Positions 49,215-59,700 of a DNA stretch of 64,000 nt are shown here, in pieces. Source of the stretch: Rhea pennata (Eukaryota > Chordata > Aves > Rheiformes > Rheidae); contig NC_084663.1 of assembly GCF_028389875.1 (NCBI RefSeq), positions 20,288,666 through 20,352,665 on the forward strand, written 5' to 3'. Each line of letters starts with the position of its first letter. Within the stretch, counting starts at the first letter, position 1. Both the position numbers and the translations under genes were made by a program. The notes beneath the pieces are model-generated. The model ran no database searches, was not told the DNA's origin, and was given only the letters and a program-made list of their open reading frames with translations.

Positions 49215-51573
49215 TTATGTACAATCAGAAAATGATGATTCCTATCCAAAGACAAGACTGTAAAAGAAGTGTAAACAAATCAAATAATCTCTTGGTTATT
49301 TGTAAACATTCAATGAATGAAGTAGATAGCCAAAAGCAAATTCAGATAGCATTTCATGATTTATACTGTCTTCTGAAACACAAAGCTTTTCTTTTTCACA
49401 TAGAAAAAAACCCTCTTGTGACAAGACAGAACCTACTTAAGAAAATATTTCCATTTGCCACCACTGCTGAGAACACCATCTCATTTATATGTGTTTCATG
49501 GGAGTAACAGCTTTGTAATTTGCTCTCACTTTGATCTTGCACTAGATTTATACATTATCTTTAGAGCATACTCTCTTTTCTGTAGACTCTGAGATCAGTG
49601 GGAGAAGAAGTGTGAGGGCAAGAGATGGTTCAGGAAAATGAACAGGTGCTTCAAACTTCTGAGTTCCCTAGTTTGCCAGTGGCTAGGCAGGTAAAGGGAG
49701 AAAAAACTCTGGCACACATATCAACACGTCATCATGTCATTGTTGAGTGACTGACAATAGCCCAAACCCAATCCTTCACGCTCCAGTTTAGAAATAAAGG
49801 CTACCCATCCCTAGAGCTCAGTTTCACAATGCTCTGCTGATCCATTTCTATGGTAGTATTTGTGATGTATTTTAAGTGATGTTAAAGGTACAGAAAGCAC
49901 GTGTATTTTAGGTTATACAGCTCATCGCTCATCCTTTTTAACTTCAAATTATGAGCCAATGAAGAGAACATCCTTATCTATGCACATTTCTAGCAAAAAT
50001 GTAATCTATTTCATGTTCTTTTTGCTTAAGTTTCCTACTCTTCTAACTTTACAGTTTAATAATGGATAGGAGATTTCAATTACTGTTATTTTTGTTCTGT
50101 TATCACAGAAACAAAACTGTAAGAACAACACCTACAAGGTACAACTGGGATTTTGGCTAGAGATGTTTTCTCCTGTGTTTTGATCTAGATATGCCCATTA
50201 AACAGATGCAAGACAGTTGGCAGATTTATCAGGATCACTTAGCAACTGCTTCCTAGAGTTACCTTTTCCTTAATGGACATATTTTGTCCTGCTCATTATT
50301 AAAAATAAGACAGATAAAGAATGAGCTAAATACTATTTTCACAGCAAACACAAATCCAGAAATGTGTTTATTCACTGTAGATTGCATGTGTCTGCAGAGT
50401 ATATTATATACTATGCTGTTCACATTTCTTTTTCTCATACCTGCTACTGTTACAGACTGTAACTAAAGCTCTAGTCCTAGGCTTCAAGTCAGAATTTCAT
50501 GGCTCTTTATGATTTTTGGCTTGTTTTGCAACACTAAGAGCCTAAATAAATACAACATCCCATGAAGTGGGAAGAAGTCTTTTAAAACTGTGCCTAGTAT
50601 TACTTCTTTATGAGGGTGGATAAAAATGGATTATACTACAACTGCTTTTTCCACAGCAGTAGTAAAAGAGGTCTTGGACTGCCATCAGTGCAATTCTGAG
50701 AAGCATTTGGCATGAATTAAGTCTCTGCATAGTACAATTTATCTTGTACAAAATCTAGCCTCTAGAAAGCTCTTACCAAATTCTTCCAATAAATACAAAA
50801 GCATCTGACACATCTGGCCAAATTCGCCTGAGAGAAAAACGAATACTGAAGAATCAATCTACCTCAGTTCACATGGCAACACAGCCAACCAAATAGCCTA
50901 AGTTTCACATGAAACGTATGCAGAACATCAACAGGTCACAAAATCCTCACTCAGAAGCCTCAGCTTCCCAACATTTCAAGCATTTTAGGACCCTTGCATA
51001 AGGACCCGAGTCCTAAAAGCTATTTCTCCTTCTCCTAAGTGTTTTGGATATCTAATAAAAAGGTATTGCCCTCACCTGTAAACATTGCATTAATTATACT
51101 CTGACCATCTACAATATAGCCTATTCCTGACATCTTTAATTATCACCATATATATGTTCAACCCCAGTTTTCTAAATTATCTGAATGACAGTGAAAGTAC
51201 ATATCCCATTCATGGTTCATCATAAGGATTTTTATCTTGTTGACTTCAATCCTGCTACATGCCTAAAAAATGAGCTTGCCAACAAACTCTTATACTTTGA
51301 AGATAATCACATGTATTATACATACTGAAAATCCCTGAAGGGAAATATTTCAGAAGATTAAAAGACAAAGCATGAAAACAACACTTAGGCTTTGGAGATA
51401 AAAACCGTAAATTTAGAAATCTTGTCAAGCTTCAAGACAGTTTGCTTAGTCAAAAAAGTGATGTTGACAAACCTCAAGATTCAAGTGGAATTTTTAAGAC
51501 TGTAAGGTAGACACTGAATTTGAACTTTAACATGTTTGCTACATAAAGGCAAAATATTTGTAACTAAAGCTTA

Positions 51574-53655
51574 TCATAGAATCAGTAAGGTTGGAAGGGA
51601 CCTCTGGAGATCATCTAGTCCAACCCCCCTGCTCAAGAAGGGTCACCTAGAGCATGTTAGACAGGGTCACATCCAGGCAGGCCTTGAAGATCTCCAGAGA
51701 AGGAGACTCCACAACCTCTCTGGGCAACTTGGCCCAGTGCTCCGTCACCCTCACAGGGAAGAAATTCCCCCTCACGTTCAGGCAGAACTTCCTGTGCTTC
51801 AATTTCTGCCCATTGCCTCTTCTCCTGTCACATGGGACAACTGAAAAGAGTTTGTCCCCATCCCCTTGACACCCTCCCTTCAGGTACTTGTACACATTGA
51901 TAAGATCCCCCCTCAGTCTTCTCTTCTCCAGGTTAAATAGGCCCAGCTCTCACAGCCTTTCCTTGTAGGGCAGTGCTCCAGCCCTCTGATCATCTTTGTA
52001 GCCCTACGCTGGACTCGCTCCAGTAGCTCCATGTCTCTCTTGTAGTGGGGAGCCCAGAACTGGACACAGTACTCAAGATGAGGCCTCACCAGGGGTGAGT
52101 AGAGGGGCAGGATCACCTCCCTCCACCTGCTGGTAACACTCTTCCTAATGCACCCCAGGAGACCATTGGCCTTGGCTGCAAGGGCACATTGCTGGCTCAT
52201 GGTCAATCTGTCATCCACCAGCACTCCCAGGTCCTTCTCTGCAGAGCTGCTCTCCAGAAGGTCAGCCCCCTGCTTGTACGGGTGCCTGGGGTTATTTTTC
52301 CCTAGGTGCAGGACTCTGCACTTGCCCTTGTTGAACCTCAGGAGGTTCCTCTCTGCCCAGCTCTCCAGCCTGTCCAGGTCTCTCTGAATGGCAGCACAGC
52401 CCTCAGGTGTGTCAGCCACTCCTCCCAGCTTTGGATCATCAGCAAACTTGCTGAGGAGGCACTCTGTCCCCTCATCCAGGTCATTGATGAAGAAGTTGAA
52501 CAGGATGGGACCCAGTCCTGAGCCCTGGGGGACACCACTAGCAACAGGCCTCCAACTAGACTCCACACCACTGATGACAACCCTCTGAGCTCTGCCTTTC
52601 AGACAAGTCTCAATCCACCTCACTGTCCACTCGTCTAACCCACACTTCCTGAGCTTATCTAGGAGGATGTTATGGGAGACAGTGTGGAAAGCCTTGCTGA
52701 AGTCAAGGTACTCAACGTCCACTGCTCTGCCCTCATCTACCCAGCCAGTCATTCTATCAGAGAAGGCTATCAGACTGGTTAAGCAGGATTTCCCCTTGGT
52801 GAATCCATGCTGGCTACTCCTGATAACCTTCTTTTCCTCCAGATGTCTGGAGATGACATCCAGAAGGAGCTGTTCCATCACCTTTCCAGGGATGGAGGTG
52901 AGGCTGACCGGCCTAGAGTTGCCTGGGTCCTCCTTCTTGCCCTCCTTGAAGACAGAAGTGACATTGGCTTTCTTCCAGTCCTCAGGCACCTCTCCAGTTC
53001 TCCAGGACCTTTCAAAGATGATGGAGAGCAGCCTGGCAACAACACCCGCCAGCTCCCTCAGTACCCGTGGGTGCATCCCATCTGAGCCCATAGATTTGTG
53101 GACGTCTAGCCTGTCCAGAAGGTCTCTAATCCCATCCTCCTCAACCAAAGGAAAGTCTTCCTTTCTCCAGACTTTCTCCCTCACGTCCAGGCTGCAGGAT
53201 TCCTCAGGGCTGCCCTTAGCAGTGAAGACTGAAGCAAAGAAGGCATTCAGTAATTCTGCCTTCTCTGTATCCCTTGTCACCAGGGCCCCTGCCCTATTCA
53301 GGAGCGGGCCCACATTTTCCCGAGTCCTCTTCTTGCTGCTGATATATTTGAAGAAGCCCTTCCTGTTGTCCTTAACATCCCTTGCCAGACTCAATTCCAA
53401 CTGGGCCTTAGCCTTCCTCGCAGCATCTCTACATACTCTGACTGCATTCCTGTAATTCTCCCAAGTAGCCTGTCCCCTCTTCCACATTCTGTGTATTTTC
53501 TTCTTCTGCTTGAATTTGGCCAAGAGCTCCTTGCTCCCCCATGCAGGTCTCCTGCCCCTTTTGCTGCACTTCTTATTCATAGGGATGTACCACTCTTGAG
53601 CCTGGAAGAAGGGATGTCTGAATATTAGCTAGCTCTCCTGGGCCCTCCATTGTCA
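51574..53655 (-). mobile_element. CR1 LINE, 5'-truncated, with most of the reverse transcriptase ORF
   Basis: A ~2.1 kb copy on the minus strand. The 3' end is the TCATAGAATCA terminal repeat at 51574; the 5' break is near 53655, next to an A run at 53664-53681. The minus-strand frame 53580-51913 encodes 555 aa of ORF2 covering the reverse transcriptase. It has YLDFSKAFH (the family usually ends this in FD), [10 protein letters not shown] and the FADD catalytic motif. The apurinic-type endonuclease is missing. A frameshift near 51920-51960 moves the ORF2 C-terminus into another frame, 51895-51647. One in-frame TAG lies upstream of the long frame, near 53627. It is damaged but fairly young. 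It sits in ALG12 intron 1 in sense orientation. Confidence 0.95.
51913..53580 (-). pseudogene. CR1 ORF2 reverse transcriptase fragment
   Basis: A 555-codon frame inside the CR1 element, starting after a lost endonuclease domain. It covers the linker ([22 protein letters not shown]), the fingers and palm ([28 protein letters not shown]), the catalytic block LSKFADD, and the thumb ([22 protein letters not shown]). The first catalytic Asp (in YLDFSKAF) and both Asp of FADD are kept, but the element lacks an endonuclease and its C-terminus is out of frame. It cannot make a working ORF2 protein. Expression would only be as part of the ALG12 intron. Confidence 0.9.
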
Positions 53656-54486
53656 TTTTCTTTAAAAAAAAAAAAAAAAAAGAACCCCAAGAAACAGTGA
53701 AACAGATTTTTCACTTAAAAAAAGTCTTTTAACAATGAAGGTGAGAGGTCTATCAGAGTTTGATCATTATTAACACTCTGACTACCTTAGAAGAAACTTC
53801 CTTAGATCTTTACAATATTGCCACATTTATTCCCTGTCAAATGTCTAGCTTGACACTGAATCACAGGAAAGGGGAAATTTTCACCACAAACAGTTCAGCC
53901 CTTTCTGGGATGAATTGGCTAAAAATATATCGTTTTCTCACATTACGAAGAAAAAAGCTGAAATAGTTTCACTGAAAATGGCTGATGTCTTAAGTCTCAA
54001 TAACATATCTTTTATTCATTGCATAAAAGCCTACCAAATAGCCTACCAAATTTCGGTAACTTATGTTTTTCAGTTATGCTCAGTATAAGCATGTTAGAGT
54101 TTGACAGTCAAACTGTGTTAAGACTGCATTTGCCCTCTCACATGCAGAGTGTGGAATAGAAGTTTCTAAACAGAACCACCAAGGAAATCCCACCACAAGG
54201 TCCTCACTTCTTAGCTTGATTTAGCTTCAGCAAAGCCAGGTTGTCTTAGCTCTCTGTTTCACTTTATTTTTGTTTGTTCTTCTTTCAGATTCTGCTTTAA
54301 AGCTAACTTCTGAATGAAGCAGTACAAGCTCGATAGGTATTTGGAAGCTACGCAGAAAATACCATTCTTGGAATTGGAGAAGAGAAATACAGAACACTCA
54401 GGTCAAAAGATAGATATGCAGGAAACTTAACTGGACTGCAGCTCTACTGTAAGCAGACTACCCTATGCATGAAGAATGTGTCTGAT

Positions 54487-54504
54487 CTCCCTCTAGTGGC
54501 CAGC
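54487..54504 (-). promoter_or_regulatory. CTCF-like site
   Basis: On the minus strand the sequence reads TGGCCACTAGAGGGAG, matching the core of the CTCF consensus (CCAnnAGRKGGC type) at nearly every strong position. It lies about 1.4 kb from the edge of the ALG12/CRELD2 CpG island, inside ALG12 intron 1. Such a site could insulate the shared promoter or anchor a loop. Binding is inferred. Confidence 0.5.
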
Positions 54505-56141
54505 TTCCATGAAAGATGAGAATCCACCACAACCAGCTGTGTTACCTATAGTAAGAGTGGGCTGTGCTGTTTATTGGTGGACTAACCTACTTGCAGTCAA
54601 GTAGCCATATCCACATGACAACATTTCCTATTGTTCTCTGTCCTTCCTTGAAGCTACAGTAAGTGTAATCCACAAATGTGTAAAAATGCACAAAGGTACT
54701 AAGTCATTCAAAACCTAAAAAACAACAAATTAAGATCACTGACAAATAAACTAAGTCACATGCCTTTTACATGAATTATAATAGCCTTTACTTACATAAT
54801 TACAACTTATTCTTTCCTGAAGGACTTCTCCCTTACAGAGTGCCCTTGATGCTTACTAGTCATTAAATGGATAGTTACACAAGGTACCAGGATCTCACTG
54901 TATGTTAATCAAAGTACAGGACGGCATCTTTTGTATCAGGCTCTACTACCAGTCCTCATTCTAAATACAGAATAATAAAATAGTCCTCAGGGCTTTTTTA
55001 TGCTGTTGATTACTGTGAATGATTCACACATGTTAATCAATTAGATCATATGTGTTAAAGTGACCTTATTCCAATTCTGCAGGTGTGAAACTGAGTCAAA
55101 GAAATGATAACCAATGATTTGGTTTCAAAAACTTGAGACTGCAAAAGCCAGTTTTTAGAAGTCACAGATTTCTATACCGATTTATAGTCTCAAAGCAGAT
55201 TCAAAATTACCTTGCTTCAAGTTACTATTATTAAGCTTTAGGCTATTTGAAACTGAATACCTCCCCCCCACCCCAAAAAAAAAAAGAAATAAAAAATGTA
55301 AGATTTACAATCACTTTTGAAGAATTTGGCATACATATCTTCTCTGACATTGTACAGGCACTCTGGAGGTATAGTATCCAGTTCCTCAAGGTGACATTCA
55401 AGTACTTTAATGATGAGACTTATTTTTCCCTTCACAGTTCCCCGTTTCCATCATTCTACAACACTAATTCATTCTTGGGCCATGCAACATGATAGGAACC
55501 AGAAAACACTGGGAAAAAAAATGGTGATAAGAATTAGTAGCTACACAACCATGTTATTATTATAAATAACCAAATCTCCCATTTGTTAGGTTTACAATTA
55601 TTTTAAAATACTTACTGCACAGCTTTATTTTTTTTTAAAAAAAAGTAAATCTAGGCAAGTTTGCAATTCAGGCAGACTACAGTTTATTTGCACCACATCA
55701 CGACTTGACAATACGTTATCAGAAAACTGCTTTAAGCCAGAACCGTTATGAACGATTTTCTCGAAGTATGGGCTGCACAGACTGCGATTAAGCACTAAGC
55801 GGTGAGCTTTCTAGAGCTCCGTACTACTTCGTGTGGACAACCAAGACAAAAGAGCACAGGGAACCGAAAACCCGGTAAGCCTCCGCCAGCCCGGCGCGCA
55901 CTCGCGCCCGTGTCCGTGGCGGCAGCGCCTCGGGCGGGGACCCGCTAGGCGCGGGGCTTCGCCGGCTCGGTTCGGCTCAGCCCGGCCCGCCTTTGCGGGC
56001 AAGGCGCTGAAGCGGGTGGTCATACAGCGCTGCCCGCCGCCAGCTCCTGCGGGGCCGGGGCCCGCGCGCCGCGCCGGCCGTTACCCGCCGCGGCCGTTGC
56101 TGCCCCCGAGGGCGCCGCCCCGCCCGCCGCCCCGCACTCAC

Positions 56142-56280
56142 CGACCGCGCGTCCACGTGGCCGTCCGCAGAGCCCGCCGCCGGCGCCACGTGACGCGGCA
56201 CGGAACGGGAGTCGGGGCGGGGGAGGAGAAACGCCATACCCACGTGACCAGCGCTCCGTCTGGCCATGTTGGGTGCGGGC
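56142..56280 (-). other. ALG12: Probable ALG12 non-coding exon 1 (5' end approximate)
   Basis: A strong minus-strand donor, TCG|GTGAGT, puts the exon end at 56142. ALG12 in human also begins with a non-coding exon in the shared island and has its ATG in exon 2. The 5' limit is only an estimate. Confidence 0.5.
56154..56246. promoter_or_regulatory. Three CACGTG E-boxes
   Basis: Palindromic CACGTG hexamers lie at 56154-56159, 56187-56192 and 56241-56246. The last two continue as CACGTGAC, the flank favoured by USF and MiT/TFE factors. They fall within or next to the probable ALG12 first exon. Confidence 0.5.
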
Positions 56281-56469
56281 AGAGCGCGCGCCCAGCAGCG
56301 GAAAGGCTCTAAGCCGGCTCACGGCCGCCAAATAGAAATGGCGGCCAGCTTTGAAGCCCCCAAGGCGCTGCCAGCTACCCATACTTACAATGGCGGCGGA
56401 ATACGAGGCAAACCAGCATCGCTCCCGCTGCCCAACCCTCTCCTCCACCCTCAGCGCACGCGGGAGGCT

Positions 56470-56536
56470 CCAATTGGTCCGTGGCGTGGCGGGCACTGAT
56501 TGGACCACGTTCCTCCACTGCGGCACCTCCACCAAT
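56470..56536. promoter_or_regulatory. Three NF-Y (CCAAT) boxes
   Basis: CCAATTGG at 56470-56477 (readable both ways), ATTGG at 56499-56503 and CCAAT at 56532-56536 are spaced about 28 to 33 bp apart, near three helical turns. Regular NF-Y arrays are common in divergent CpG-island promoters and in ER-stress genes. Confidence 0.55.
56485..56509. promoter_or_regulatory. Composite ERSE / ERSE-II stress element
   Basis: On the minus strand, 56503-56485 reads CCAATCAGTGCCCGCCACG, a perfect ERSE (CCAAT-N9-CCACG). On the plus strand, 56499-56509 reads ATTGGACCACG, a perfect ERSE-II (ATTGG-N-CCACG). They share one ATTGG box. ERSE is bound by NF-Y with ATF6 or XBP1; ERSE-II by ATF6 or XBP1, in part with NF-Y. 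The element is 228 bp upstream of the CRELD2 ATG, and mammalian CRELD2 is known to be induced by ER stress. Confidence 0.8.
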
Positions 56537-56736
56537 AAGCGCCGGAAGCTGGAGCGTGCGTATGGCTGACGCGGAAATCTGAATGGAGCTCGCGGGCCGG
56601 CACCCGTCTGGTTGCTACGGGGGCCGGGGCGGGGCGAAGCCCGGGTAATGCGCTGCTCGCGCGGCCGGCGCCGCCGTCGCTGAGGCCGGCACAGCTCGGC
56701 GCCGGGAGCTCCTTGCCCCTGCCCCTTCCCCTCGCC

Positions 56737-59700
56737 ATGCGGCGCTGCCCCGCGCCTCGCCCCGGCCGAGCGCCGCTGGCCGTGGCGCTGTGCGCCGCCC
56801 TGCTGCTGCTGCCGCCGGCCGCCCTGGGCGCCGGCGAGCGCCGCCGCCTGGCGTGCTCCACCTGCCGCGGCATCGTGGACAGGTTCAAGCAGGTGGGCGC
56901 CGGGGCCGGGAGGGTCCCGCGGGGCCTCGCTGCGGAGCTCCGCGACGCGCGGGGAGGGGGCGGCCGCGCAGGCCGCTCCGCACCTGCCGCCCCGAGGCGG
57001 GGCCGCGCGGGCCGCGCCGGGCCGGGCTCCGCGCCGGGGGCGGCTCCTCGGTGCCGCCTGCCTCGCCCCGCGGCAGCTCGGGTGGCCTCGGCGAGCGGTG
57101 CGGAGCAGCCGCGGGTCGCCTAGCAGCGACAGCGAGGAGGCGCCGCCGTGGTGCTGCCTCCTCTCGCGGCTCTGGGAGCGCGGCCGGTAAAGCGCCTCGT
57201 CCCCCCGCAGCACCCCGGTGGGAAGTCCTCTGCGTGACAGGCCGCTCCCCTGACGTCGAACCGATATGTGGCAGCGTTTCTCTCTCATCTTAAGTAACAG
57301 TTCTAGCCTTCGGGGTAGTAGGGAGTCTAGTAAACTCCTTGTGCCTTGCCAACGAAATTTGGGTGGTTTCATGCAAAAAGATAAACTTGCTACGTTTCTG
57401 GTAGCGTGCTAGCAGATTTTGTGTGACTTGTTCATCATCATGCCTTAAAAAGCGTGGGTCCTGTTACTTGTAATAGTGAGACAGCGTAAATTCAATGTGT
57501 GCATCAAGGGGGGCTCTGTAGCCACAGAGTTCACAAAAGCTTAAAAGCTTTGTTTATCTTCAGTGTTCTAGGCATGATAAATGAGTTTAATTTCTGGGAT
57601 TTTTCACAAAGTATCATTTGGTGAGTATTGTGACGTTTAGCTGAATTGTCCTGTTGTGGTTTAGTTAACTTGACCAGTTACGTGGTTAACGGTGAGGATT
57701 GGTCTAAGTAGTACTGGTAGTATGACTAAAGAATGAAGTAGAAGGCTAATTCAATTCCCTTGTAAACTATCAGAGAAAAAGGTATAAATTTTGATACTTA
57801 TGAGAGCCTTCATTTGCATCAAAAAACATATAAAGTCTTTCTTTCTTATTTTGAAAAATGAAGCATAATGTAATGCTATGACCTATCCTTTCTCACTTCT
57901 GTGTTATCAGTTGCCCTTTTTCATACAGCAGTTTGATTAGCAACTTCAGAGCTTTACTGAAGTTTCTGCAAGGCACTTCTCATAATTTTTATTTAATTAC
58001 TTACTAATTTTGGTTAGAAAACAATACTATTTTCTACTTGAATTCTTTTGGTACTTTCATTTGTCAGGGATTAGCAGATACAGCTAAAAAGAATTTTGGT
58101 GGTGGAAACACTGCTTGGGAAGAGAAGACACTATCAAAGTATGAATCCAGGTAAACTGCCTCAGTGCTTTTGGTTCAGCTACACTTAATATTCACTGTCT
58201 GGAACTTAAAAATGGAGTGTTCCAATTAAAGGTCATACAATGTAACCTGCTATATTTTAGTAAGAATTTAAGATTCATATGTATTTGCAGTTAAGAGTAA
58301 AGACTGAAAGTTCTTATTAATGGTCTGGCTCATTTCTGACAACAATAAAAGCTGATGTTGTTATTGGTCATAGTACTTTTTTTTCTATTTAAGTCCATTA
58401 AAAATGATGTTTAGAGTATAACTAAGTTATTGATGTAAAAGCAGTGGATTTAGTCTTGGCAGTACTGCCATACTTATTTTAGGATTAAATTGGTAACTGC
58501 TGCCTAAAGTCTGCACTCATTTGGTGTCAAATAACTAGAAGTGCAGATTTCTGTAGTCTTTTGTATATATGTTTTATTACTAAGCAAAGTGGTCTGGTAT
58601 CTTTCTCCTAAGTTTCAGATTCAGTTTTTAATCTTAGTTTGATCACTGAGATGTAAGTATGGGATTTCTAGACTTCAGTTACTGTTAGCTTCATGGGCTT
58701 GTATTACTAATACCTGAATTTTACTGTTCTCACTTGGGAGAAATATGGCACTTGAAACTTGCTGGAAAGATAAAAATCTAATAAACCTATAATCTGCAAA
58801 CATAATAAGTAATACAGACAAGCTAGAGTGATTTTTTTTTTTGTAGTGGTCCTTCTAATCTTTTTTGTTGAAATAATATTAACTAATTTTTTTTTTTACT
58901 GTATTTTCTTCGTCTTGGAACTAGTTCAGAACACACCATAAGCTGATAAGGTAGTCTAGGCTGAAGTTTAGCTTCTCTTATGATATCTAGAATCATGTCA
59001 TACTATTTTAAAGTTAAACTTATGACTTCCCTCTTCCCCCCACTCTTAGTGAAATCCGTCTAGTAGAGATCATAGAGAATCTGTGTGACAGCAGCAACTT
59101 TGAATGTAACAACATGGTAGAAGAGCATGAAGAACATATAGAGAAGTGGTGGTTCAAACTGTAAGTAACAGTATTTTTTGTGCAGGTCTGTGCGTGGACA
59201 AATATGTAAGAGTGTATAGTGTTAATGTTAAATCCTGTGTCCAATCAATAAGCGTATGTTAGTTGTAGCATAAAGCTGGAAAGCATATAATTAAAAGTTT
59301 ATTTTGTTCTTTTTATGGTTATGCTGTAACCATAGATAGATGTGCAAGTTTGAAGAATCATTATGAGCTTGCTTTGTACTGAATGCTCCAAATTCAGTTT
59401 CCACCCATGAGTGAAAGTAGTGTCCAGCTGTACATCAGCAGGAGGAGAGGAGATCATCTGAACATTTTGGATGAAAAAGAAAGCCTGCTGGAATATTTTG
59501 TTTACTCAAAATGATTAATATTTGTTCTACTATTCTACTATAATCAATGAATGAGTGTTTTTTTCTTAAGTGGATAATATGCTAGACCAAGATTTTTCAG
59601 TCCTCAGGCTGTTTTTTCCTATATATGGTACGAATGTTTGATTCAGTCAGCCAGGCAGAGATATCAGATGGCTTGTGTTGGGGATCCTGTTGGGGATCCC

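Larger units (their letters stand above)
55870..57200. promoter_or_regulatory. CpG island: divergent ALG12/CRELD2 promoter
   Basis: GC- and CpG-dense DNA separates the probable first exon of ALG12 (leftward) from the ATG exon of CRELD2 (rightward). There is no TATA box. Motifs seen include three CACGTG E-boxes, two YY1-like sites (336-345 and 388-397 past 56000), CCAAT/ATTGG boxes, an ETS-like CCGGAAG at 56542-56548 and a GC box at 56626-56635. The composite stress element is listed separately. The mammalian pair has the same head-to-head arrangement. Confidence 0.9.

Noticed and set aside
52667-53455. 262-codon plus-strand frame
   Set aside because: It is the antisense shadow of the CR1 reverse transcriptase frame on the minus strand.
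55811-57372. Open frames up to 450 codons on the minus strand of the second CpG island
   Set aside because: Composition artefacts that run across the CRELD2 first exon and the promoter; no similarity to any protein I know.
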